Below are positions 23,242 through 32,777 of a stretch of DNA of 64,000 nt, piece by piece. Each line of letters opens with the position of its first letter. Within the stretch, counting starts at the first letter, position 1. The notes beneath the pieces were generated by a model. It saw nothing but the letters and a program-made list of their open reading frames with translations. It was not told the DNA's origin and made no database searches. Both the position numbers and the translations under genes were made by a program. This stretch comes from Erigeron canadensis (Eukaryota > Streptophyta > Magnoliopsida > Asterales > Asteraceae), in contig NC_057769.1 of the NCBI RefSeq assembly GCF_010389155.1, positions 32,969,548-33,033,547 of the forward strand. Direction: 5' to 3'.

Positions 23242-23849
23242 CATGAATGGCAATGGGGCGGGTTGGGGTAGTGATAAACCCGAACCCGAACCCCATAAGA
23301 AAACCTCTACCCGAACCCGCCCCGATCCCCGTCGGGTATCTTATCGGGGATCCCCATCGGGGGTAAAATGGTCCCCAAAACAGACCCGATACCCGATCCC
23401 CATTATAAAACCCGAAACCCGACCCGATATTAGGCAAAGAATATCAAACAGAATGTTGACTGTTGTTATAGCAAAGTAGCAAACAAAGACTTTCTACTAA
23501 CACAAAAGATGCAGAATGTTAATCGAAAATACTAACAAACAAAAGCTAACTTCATTTCTTTGTAAATTGAAGAATATAAAAGCTGAAACGGACTGTGGGC
23601 TTTGGCGATGTGAACTGTGAAACAAAGAAGCAATGTAGTTCTTATTATTTAGTGGTAGTTATACTTTATGTATGATATATATATATATTATCGGGGTCGG
23701 GTCGGGGTAACCATGCCCCAGTCACTGCCCCGAACCCGAATAAAAAACCCGATAATTGCCCCGAAACCAGATAAGCTTGCCCCGCCCCGCCCCAAATTTT
23801 TCGGTTATCGGGTTTTCCCATCGGGTTCGGGTTTTTTTTGCCATCCCTA
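23242..23849. mobile_element. hAT-type MITE, 608 bp, 8-bp TSD AGAGGGAC
   Basis: Inverted ends ATGGCAATGGGG and TTGCCATCCCTA are flanked by AGAGGGAC at 23234-23241 and 23850-23857. Subterminal regions are CCCGAACCCG and GGGTTCGGG rich. Small ORFs here are compositional artefacts. Confidence 0.8.
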
Positions 23850-23857
23850 AGAGGGAC

Positions 23858-24165
23858 GCCCGCGCGATGCGGCGGTGATAGTGATAGCGACGAAGGTGTG
23901 GCGACGGCGGTAGTGTGGCGACGATGTGCGGCGGTGACGGTGGTGGTGACGTGGTGGTGAATGTAAATTAATTAATGTAAGATGGGTTAATATGGTTTTT
24001 AAGGGTTGGAGGATCTATGTTGTAATTTATTTTATTAAGGGTATTGTAGGTAAATAGGTGAAGATGTTTAAATTAGTGAATAAAGAAGATTGGTAATATA
24101 GTCATTTCAAAATCTTAATTACTTAAAGGGGAGAGGGTAGTTTGTTTTATAGAGAAGTATAGATA
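23858..24165. mobile_element. Helitron-like fragment with GGT/GGC minisatellite
   Basis: Begins GCCCGCGCGATGCGGCGG, then a degenerate GGC/GGT trinucleotide tract (23870-23960) and an AT-rich body ending near TATAGAGAAGTATAGATAG. The order of motifs matches 57066-57300 and, reversed, 39840-40320. Confidence 0.4.
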
Positions 24166-24770
24166 GTCTTGGCCTAAAATGATTAATACAGTAATACTTG
24201 GCTATACATACAACTATACAAGGCTGACAAACCTGAGCGAGCTCTAACGTGGTGAACTCGCCTGGATTGCCCAAATTGAAGGACCCGATATGCTCACTTT
24301 CCATCAGTGCCATTAGTCCGTTGACCTAAAGATTTTAAAAACCATTTATAACATTCTACGAACCACTGAATTTTTTTTGAAGTGGACATTTTTGGAAATC
24401 ATTTTGTCAATCAAGTTTTCGGGTAAAAATTTTTATGAAAGTAGTATTATTCGTCCAACTCACCTCAATCGGGCATTTCCATTGCCGGATTCGTTTAACA
24501 TTTGTACGTGGCAACACCTTTTTGGTTACTTGGTTTCTTCATTGTGAGTCTGACATTTGTATTGCTGGATTGGCAGGTCCTCTGACAACTTTCTGTGAGT
24601 CCGACATTTACATTGCCGGATTGAAACTTCCCTTTTCTTTTATATATTATTGTGTGCCTCGCTTTCCCTGTGAGATGAAAGGTGAAACTGATTCGTGGAA
24701 GAAAGCCCTGAAGCACAATGATAACAAACTTACAAACTCAATTCTTAGTAATTTTATCTTGATTAGTAAG

Positions 24771-24968
24771 GGCCTGTTTGTTTTTTTAACCATTAAATGA
24801 TTGAATTGATTAAGTGACTGAATGAATAAATAACGTCTGTATGAATTTAGTCAATACGGTTGTTTTTTGTTTATTAAGTCAATAAAACAAACACTTTTGA
24901 TAACTTAATAGATTAAGAATTTTTGATTAAATCATGACTTGATTTATTAAGTCATAAACAAACACCAC
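24771..24968. mobile_element. Tourist-like MITE, about 198 bp
   Basis: Starts GGGCCTGTTTGTTT after TAA and ends AAACAAACACCACT before TAA, fitting a PIF/Harbinger (Tourist) MITE with a TAA target duplication. Subterminal TTGATTAAGT and ACTTGATTTATTAAG are mirrored. Confidence 0.5.
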
Positions 24969-25146
24969 TTAAGCTTGTCAGATTCACTCAATATTAATAA
25001 AAAGAATAAAAATCTTTTACATTATTATATATTAAATACTTGAGTTAATTTATTGATCATGATAGGTTTAGAAAAAAAAAAAACACTTTGAGTTTCAATT
25101 TGCACGTACATTGAATATACTAAAACATATGAATTCACAGTTGTAA

Positions 25147-25347
25147 GCAACATGGTTGGATCAGTGGTAAACATCCTTGTCTCTGGAAACAAAGGTCATG
25201 GGTTCGATCCTCATCCCATGCAAAGGTTGGAGTGCCTTTTCTACCATTTAGGTAGAAACTGAAAATCTTAATCTCCCCTATACACCGTCGAGGTATTAGG
25301 GCTCAAAACCCGCAGAAGGCGGCACTGAGCAGTTACTTACTTACTCT
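25147..25347 (+). mobile_element. tRNA-derived SINE, 200 bp, 19-bp TSD
   Basis: Perfect direct repeats TATGAATTCACAGTTGTAA flank the insert (25128-25146 and 25349-25367). Box A is TGGATCAGTGGTAAACA and box B is GGGTTCGATCC. The 3' end is a TTAC repeat rather than poly-A. All features of a recent SINE insertion are present. Confidence 0.85.
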
Positions 25348-25369
25348 ATATGAATTCACAGTTGTAAAA

Positions 25370-26020
25370 TTATAGGTAAGAATTCTACTTAAATTGGATA
25401 CGGACTAAAAAATTACCAAAACATATTAATCCACTATTATAAAATTAAATATATAAGGTTTAATTATATAAGGTAGAAGGACTAATATCGTGTTCACTTG
25501 AAATTTTTTTGATAACAATACTATTATATTGATCAAAGGATTGTGATTAAAAGTTAAGACTCATCTAAGGGTCCTTACTTCTTCATAAAAGAATTTAAGA
25601 CCTTGTTATATAGATATTGGTAGATGGGAAAAAATAATTATCTAAAGCTAATACGGAGGTTAAAAAGTAAGTAGATTTCAAAATCTACAACTTTTTTTCA
25701 TATACCTTAATCTTATTAAAAAACATATAAAATTTTTTATCTAAATTGGGTAAGATTTAAACAAATGAAAAACTATAAGGGATAAAATAAAAATTTTAGG
25801 TTATAGTACTTTGCTTAAATATCTCAAGGGGCAAAAGTGTAAAGCTTTACAAAAGGTTCATCTTCTTCATTAGAAATAGTTGCAGAGACAATTTAAAAAC
25901 ATTTCATTCAAAAATTGTGAAGGTCCACTATCCAGGGTTGTCAAAGGAAATCACCAATAAAAAACCTCACAAAAACAAGAACGAAAGGGAAAAAGATGAT
26001 CAAACGGTAATATAAAACAA
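25370..26020. other. AT-rich DNA inside the 24518-26121 inverted repeat
   Basis: No gene or further element recognised. Confidence 0.4.
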
Positions 26021-26427
26021 GTTCAATCTGGCAATTTAAATGTCGGACTCACAGAAAGTTGTCAGAGGACCTGCCAATCCGGCAATACAAATGCCAATGA
26101 AGAAGCCACGCAACCAAAAAGAGTTTCTTTTAGCATATATGAACTATGCCTCATCAAATCCAAAAAGTCAAATTACACTTTGACTTTTAAGGTCAAACAT
26201 AATATTTTCAACTTTAAATTCATGCGAGTTTTTAAAAGGTTTTCCAGAAATATATGGATGGCTAGGTTGATTGTTATAAAATATTAAGAAAAAGAAAAAA
26301 AAGAAAAGAAAAAAAAGTCAATCTTGAAGTTGTCAAGTTGATATGAAAATCATAAATTCCGAAAAGCTCTATGTTGAAGTTGAACCTTCAATAGTCAAAG
26401 CTAGCTAAGGTCTTTGTTATATCTTTT

Positions 26428-28128
26428 GGGATAATTGCACGTGAGTGTAATCAACTATGACCAAAAGGTTATGTAATATAACCAATTACTCGACTAGCTA
26501 TGTAGTGTAACCAACTTTGTTCTTTGGGTTATGCAATATAAGCAACCGGATACAAAACAAGTTGCCGGTTACCACCTTTATTTTTATGGGATAATGGCAC
26601 CGGAGTGTAACCAACTATGACCAAAAGGTTATGTAATGTAACCAACTACTCGACTAGCTATATAGTGTAACCACCTTTGTTTGTTGGGTTATGTAATGTA
26701 AGCAACCGGATGGGAAACAGGTTGTCGGTTACCACTTTCATTTTTATTCTTTTTTAATTAAAAAAAGGGGTCACGTGTCACATATATTAAGAATATATAT
26801 TTACTAAATATTTATATATAAACAATTATATTTAATGTATATATATATACACCTCTTTTCTCTACAAAGTGTTAGAATATGAACACATAAATAACCATAT
26901 GATCACGAGTAAGCGCAACGGAAGAAATCGAATCAAATATGCAATCAAATTAATTAACAAATAATAGAATTGATTTTAAAGCAAAACCCCTCTACGATCG
27001 CACACTAGACATCCCGAATAACGTATGTTAGTACTCGATCACAAACCAAACAAACATTTTGCTTGAACCTTAAACTTCAAAGTCGAAACCCCTCTTAGAA
27101 GAAGGAATTTCAGCCACTTCCAAGAAAGGAAGAAAAAGGAGAGAATTTGCTTATGTGAAAAAGTATATGAAAAACCAAGAATTAAGCCTCTATTTATAGG
27201 GCTTAATTAGGGTTAACATATCTTGGAAAATAAGCAACATAAAGGCTTAAATGAGCCTCTAATGTGCCGTCCCCCTACATGGGCTTTAGGTCCAAGTCCA
27301 TTTTTCGATTTTCACATTTTAATCCTCCTCTTTAATCAATTAAATATAACTAACCCTTTAATTATGTTTAATTAATCATTTCGTGATCAAACTAATCAAT
27401 ATATTACTTTAATATATCAATTAATATTACCGAGTTACCGTGTCATTTCGTGTGACCCCGTAGGCTTAAATTATTCCCGGACATGCGATTTATAATAAAA
27501 TGATCACACTCCAACACAAAGTAAACCACATTGATCATGGTGGCGACGGTTTTGATTTTGAAGATTACGGCAACAAGCGACCTCTCTAGCTTTTCTACGA
27601 ATCGACATGGTGAAACCATTTGTCTACGACGGCGAATGAGAAATTTATATAGATATAGATATATAGTGATAGATAGAAGAAGATATATTGATTGATGATG
27701 ATATGGTAAATCGGGTAGGTTAATATATTTGGGTTTAAATTCTCATTGGGTTGTGTTCCATAGTTCGTGTGATAAAATGAAGAAGATAAACGAAGCAAAA
27801 GAAATGAATAATTCTATAACTTTATTTTTGTTAGTGGAATTACAAAGTTGGTTACACTACATAGCTAGTTGAGTAGTTGGTTACATTACATAACCTTTTG
27901 TTCATAGTTGGTTACACTACATAACCTTTTAGTCATAGTTGGTTACACTCCGGTGTCATTATCCTTAAGTTTATTTTTGGCTTAACCGGATGGAAACTTG
28001 AAGTAGCCGGTAGCTTACATGACATAACCCAAAAAACAAAGGTGATTACACTACATAGCTTGTCGAGTAGTTGATTACATTATATAACCTTTTGGTCATA
28101 GTTGGTTACACTCTGGTGCCGTTATCCC
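26428..28128. mobile_element. Mutator-like element, 1.7 kb, with repeated subterminal units
   Basis: The left end GGGATAATTGCAC and the right end GTGCCGTTATCCC are inverted. Each end carries two tandem units of about 150-170 bp containing GTGTAACCAACTATGACC and AGGTTATGTAATGTAACC (left) or complements (right). Flanks TATCTTTT and TATCCTTTT are a possible 9-bp duplication with one base lost. The core is largely a solo LTR (26870-27516). No transposase. Confidence 0.7.
26870..27516 (-). mobile_element. Solo LTR, 647 bp, 5-bp TSD CAAAG
   Basis: Bounded by TGTTAGAATATG and CACTCCAACA (TG..CA) with 5-bp direct repeats CAAAG at 26865-26869 and 27517-27521. On the minus strand it has a promoter-like CCCTATAAATAGAGGC near 27186-27201 followed by a pyrimidine-rich leader, so it is oriented minus. 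Neither a primer site nor gag-pol is next to it, hence a solo LTR nested in the Mutator-like element. Confidence 0.8.
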
Positions 28129-28435
28129 TATCCTTTTTAAGGAACATCAAGAAATCAATACACAGATCACTAAAAGCACATAATTAATAATGTTTTTAAG
28201 TACTAAAAAGAAACCTTCAATTACAATTAGATCCGGTAGGTCATAGAAACGTACTTTAGTTAGACTCGATCTGATACCATGTAATGAAACAAAAAGAAGT
28301 AATAACATAGTGCATAGAACCGGAGTTTTGTGTATACATTTGGCGGTTTGATCATGTATAACACTCTATTGACGTCAATAGCTTATTTTTTGATTAAAGT
28401 AAGAATATTTAACAAGAAAGATTTAGAAAAGGATA
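28129..28435. other. AT-rich intergenic DNA with primer-binding-site relic
   Basis: On the minus strand 28279-28270 reads TGGTATCAGA, the usual complement of initiator-Met tRNA used by LTR retrotransposons, followed by TCGAGTC. No LTR was recognised next to it. Confidence 0.4.
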
Positions 28436-28810
28436 TGATGGTCTTGATAGGATTGTATTTGTAATGAATAGGGGAAGCAGGACAAGCTAAGTGATAAATT
28501 TGATCAACGTCCAATAAAATTGGTTGATCAAATCTAGGACTTCATTTCTAAATGATGCACAATATTTTCTTTCCTACTAGTAAAAAAAAATATCAATCAC
28601 AACCCTGGCCATCAACTTATCAACCAAATGACTACCCACAAACCCCACTCCACCAGTTACCAACGTCCGTATCCTCCTATGAATAATACCAACAGGAACC
28701 CGTCCTGTTGGACGACGATATATGGTCAAAGGTGGAATGTTCATAGTGGGATGAGATGGAAATTGATCTAGGGATCGAGGGAATAATTGCATGGTGATGA
28801 ATAGTACCAA
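28436..28810 (-). pseudogene. UDP-glucuronate decarboxylase (UXS1-like) fragment
   Basis: Remnant of the enzyme that makes UDP-xylose from UDP-glucuronate in the secretory pathway. On the minus strand it shows GRVPVGIIHRRIR and LVTGGVGFVGSHLVDKL (the NAD-binding GxxGxxG), then, in two other frames, TSRKENIVHH and [18 protein letters not shown] followed by HYKYNPIKT. At least two frameshifts and small deletions (for example four codons lost after LMAR, the last Gly of the motif region being intact) break it. It ends where homology stops after KTI, close to a usual exon end of the family. The remaining two thirds of the gene are absent. Membrane-anchor sequence upstream is unrecognisable. Family identity is strong. 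Confidence 0.8.
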
Positions 28811-28839
28811 TGGTGGTGGTGGAAATGGCCATTATGGTG

Positions 28840-29345
28840 GGGTTTGTATACTTGATCTCTTTTATGATTTGTATGTGATTGTTTGGGTAAATGCTTCATA
28901 TTATTCAAACAAAATCATCAAACATTGGTGTCAATGATCGATTTCTTGAAACTTTAGCTTAGACTTTGAAGATTTGTACAAGATTTCATAAAAGTTTAGA
29001 ACAATAATTGTTGAAAGAATTGAGGGATAGATATATCATCAATAATACGATCAATTTCTAACAGGGTCATATTGGTTAGAATATATTCGATAAAATTTAA
29101 ATTATCGTCTAGAACTTGTACGTGTGAACCATTTTACAGGAATACACAATACATTGTGGTGAACTGTATATAGGAAAACCATATTGGATAAGAGAAATCA
29201 AAATGAAAAGGAAAACTTGTTTTAGAAAATAGTGGCCCAAAGAAATCAAAACGAATTGAGATAGCGTCTAAAGTAATAAACTAGAAATCGATACTTTTGT
29301 TAAACCAAGTCGACAGTCGTTATAGCCTCTTATACTGTTATTAGT
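28840..29345. other. AT-rich DNA between two pseudogenes
   Basis: No gene or clear element recognised. Confidence 0.4.
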
Positions 29346-29352
29346 TTGATCA

Positions 29353-30217
29353 TCAATCATCCAAATCTTGCTTCTTTTCAATCTGTGATGAAGACTTGCA
29401 GCCATCATCATTATTATAGGCCCATTTAGTAAGTGTTACCGGCCAAACAAGACTGTCAACATAATGAACAACTGTGGTGAACTCAGAAAATAGTCTTGCG
29501 CCCTTAAAACGTTTAACTGTGAGTGATTCTAGGTTGTACGTACAGTGCTAGATGAATACCATGTTCAAACACAAACTCACTGTTTAAAGTGAATCCAATT
29601 GGAATAATATTGTCACCGTCATATTTAGGAACTACGTATCGTTTCACCCAAGAAGTAGCCACCTCGTAATTTTCCATCACCCACACCTCACAATCACCAT
29701 TGCCAATGCACGACATTACACAAAGCTTTTGAGACAAAAATCCTAGCTCGTTTTCCCTACGATAATCGTGTCCCCAATCCGGGAGTGACATCTCACTAAA
29801 AGTTTCATCACCCAAATCAAAGGCAACGATTGTTTCTTCTGTCCAATCAGCATGATAAGTAACAAGACAAAGGTAATGAAGACGGTCGTCGTGTCCATCT
29901 ACAAAAACTTCATTTATCTTACGAATGGCTAAAGCATGGGATGGAAACCTTTCGGTGATTGGTTCCCAAGAACCCTTTATAACACTAAACACATGCACAG
30001 GAAACCAGTTGTAAATTACACCCTCGTCTTCATTTATCAGAAGGATTGCATCGTTGGTACCCTTTGAACGATTGAGATGAGATTCGATAAAGGAGGGATG
30101 TGACAAGAGAGAATTCCAGGTTTTAGAAAGGGATCTCATTTGAGCAAGTTGTTTGGCTGGTAATCAAATGAGTAGGTTGGTTATTAAGATATCGTCAGGG
30201 ATGATGCTGTTTACTAA
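29353..30217 (-). pseudogene. F-box/FBA-type gene, inactivated
   Basis: Would-be SCF ubiquitin-ligase adaptor of the F-box plus F-box-associated (FBA) type. On the minus strand the F-box reads SIIPDDILITNLLI*LPAK then QLAQMRSLSKTWNSLL, with an in-frame TGA at 30166-30164 where the family normally has Arg; CGA to TGA is the obvious change. From the Met at 30139 a 208-codon FBA frame is open (HPSFIESHLNRS, VYNWFPVH-like start, ETFSEMSLPDWG). Near 29540 the frame shifts, and the true C-terminus FSEFTTVVHYVDSLVWP runs on in another frame to a stop at 29355-29353. It lacks a start Met in frame upstream of the F-box. Two independent lesions argue for a pseudogene rather than a sequencing error. Confidence 0.8.
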
Positions 30218-30299
30218 AGGCTTTTTTTGTGAATTGATCCCGTATAGATATCCGAGAGACTAAGACACACGATTAAACCAATATACAAAGGCTTAAGGG

Positions 30300-30660
30300 G
30301 AAATAGGGATGCAAGGAAACCGGGTCGGATGGAACCCTATCCGGGTCGGATGTAACCCTATCTAATTAGGGTCGGATATTTACATATATCCAAGAAAGAT
30401 ATATATGTATATTAGGGAAACCTGTGAGATACAAAGAAAGGAACAAGAACGGCGAATAAGTATATATATGTATCGAAATCGATCAGGGAAGACACATACA
30501 TGATTGAAAATAATACCAAGTGAACGGGCTGGGTCAGACCCTATCAGGGCAGGCCTCCTCCCTTCTTGAATATGATACACGAGGAAAAGAATCTAGAGAT
30601 CGATCACAAGATATACCTACAAAGGAACCGGGTGAGGAACCGGGTCGGATCTAAAGGAGG
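30300..30660. repeat. ACCGGGTCGGAT-type degenerate repeats
   Basis: Several direct and diverged copies of CCGGGTCGGAT and CCCTATC motifs at 30318-30371 and 30626-30651 bracket a segment with ATCGATC-type motifs. It is probably an old non-coding element; class unknown. Confidence 0.3.
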
Positions 30661-32480
30661 AAGGACTAAAATTGTGTTTTAATTCTTTCCCTTCTCTAAT
30701 ATCCCGCCTCTAATATATATAATAATATAAATATATGTGTGCGTCCTGCTTCTCTCCCTCTCTTTAATTAGTTGCTTATAATACTTGGAATTAGGGTCTT
30801 GGATTCGGCTCACTATAGCAGTGGGCTAGGCCCGCACACATATATATATGAACAGCTTAGTAAATAAGTATACGTTACGTTATTGCTACAAAAAGGATAT
30901 TCACTGTACATGAATCTTAGAAAGATTTATGTAGCCTCCTGAATATTCCTATATAAATACTCTGTCAAGAATTCTTCAAACGACATTCATTCAATTCACA
31001 TTTAATGCTCACAATCAATCAACATTCATTCAATATCTATCTCATATTTATTACTCAATCATTCCACCTTAGACTAGTAAAGAGTTTGCTAGGTTTGCAC
31101 TGATTTATCAGGAGAGTAATGATTGTGTAATAACCCTAATTAGTCACTGAGCCAATTACTTAGGTTCAAACATGAATGTCGATCTAAATTCAAGGTAGTT
31201 GACGTGGATAAACTACTCATAGCTAGATGTTGCTCCATATTCATTCTCGAATGAATGAAATTCTTAAAAAAAAATAACGTCAGATCTTCGATATAGTTAG
31301 CTAGCTAACGAATTGGTTATATGCAACGATATACTTACTTGTATGCGACGAACAAAAAGGAAAAAAAGAAAACCACAAACAGCGTTAAGAAAAGAAAGAG
31401 AATTGGCCCATTAATTGAAAATCTTGGTCGGTTATTAGAGCCCCAAATCCCTAATTACAGGTGTTTATATTGCCGACACCTAATTAGTAACTAACTAACC
31501 GACTCAAATTATATAAATTGGTACTTGGGTAAAAATTAATATATAAATAACTAGATTAAACTCAGCCTTGCATGGCGAATAATTGTAGTCGTAAAAGTCC
31601 GGTTAAGATAGATAATGTATCTTTTAAATTTGAAGTATAGGACTATAATATTTCAACAAAAATATATTCCATATAAACCACTAATATGAAGAGATTAATA
31701 GACAATTAATTCAAGAAAAATAATTAAGAATCCAATATAATAAATAACATTATGCGTAAAAGTATTTAATACAATATAACATGATTTTCTTATACATTTT
31801 TTATGATTAACTAATGCAAATTATACCAAGTTCATAAAAATGTTACGATAAGTATACTTACAACAAAATAGAGATATAGTACTTACTCTTCTATTAACAA
31901 ATAATACTATAACTATCAATTACTTTTTATTTACGTTCTTAATCAGCCCTATATAATATACGGGTTAGATCTAATTTATACTAACTAATGATACCGATAA
32001 TAGTAGCTTTTAATATTAAAAAAGTTAAATGAATAAAATTATATATGATCAACTCTTTATAAAAAAAGATAATGTATGCCTAGTCTATGTATCCATCTAA
32101 ACAATGAGTACACATAAAAAAAAAATTACGAATGAATAAAAAATATATGATCAAATCTTTATAAAAAGATAATGTATCTATCTAAATCATGAGTACACAT
32201 TATAAAAATTTACATACATATTATATTTATATATTTATGTACATTTATATTTTATATTTATATAAGTTTGCCAACTAAGAGTTCCTAATTTTTTTTATTA
32301 TTAGTTAATGATGATTAGGTTAAAGTGTAATTTTTTAATGTATGCTTAAAATTAGGAATTTAATTTCAGTATAACACCTAAGAAAAAATCCTACATGGCA
32401 TGATTTTATAATTGCTACATAATCAAAAACTTATCCTTTCTTAGTTATATAAAGAGAAAAATAATCATTAATATGGAATT
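30661..32480. other. AT-rich intergenic DNA with one promoter-like spot
   Basis: At 30949-30962 CCTATATAAATACT, followed by a CATTCATTCAA-rich leader, looks like the promoter and leader of an LTR-type element, but no LTR borders were found. The rest shows no gene. Confidence 0.3.
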
Positions 32481-32777
32481 TTTTTTTTAAAGGCATAAAT
32501 ATATACAAATTAATGTTAAAATGGTACAACTTGGGTTATGGCTTACTCCTAAATCCTGATACATCATATGGGTCAAATCAGAAAGTATGTAGCTAAAAGG
32601 GGAAACAGGTTGAATAGGTCCCAGCCCTACCCAACCCGGTTGACCCATCGCCCAAACTGGACCAAGCCAGCTATTTAGTATCTTGTTACCTCTCCTAAGG
32701 AGTGACAAATAGCGTACAACTTTGATACACTTGCAAATGGGTTCTCACACATCAAAATGTCTTCAACCGGGTAACTT

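Larger units (their letters stand above)
24518..26121. repeat. 100-bp inverted repeat enclosing 1.4 kb
   Basis: Left arm 24518-24624 and right arm 26022-26121 are inverted complements of each other, sharing for example TGGCAGGTCCTCTGACAACT on the plus strand at left and its complement at right. The left arm itself contains two copies of GACATTTRYATTGCYGGATTG. It may be the termini of a Mutator-like or foldback element. No transposase lies inside; a Tourist-like MITE and a SINE do. Confidence 0.5.

Noticed and set aside
23171..23479. Plus-strand ORF rich in Pro/Arg/Thr
   Set aside because: Lies across the subterminal CCCGAACCCG repeats of the hAT MITE.
25147..25220. Functional tRNA gene
   Set aside because: Box A and B are present, but the sequence lies in a SINE with a target duplication and does not fold as a tRNA by eye.
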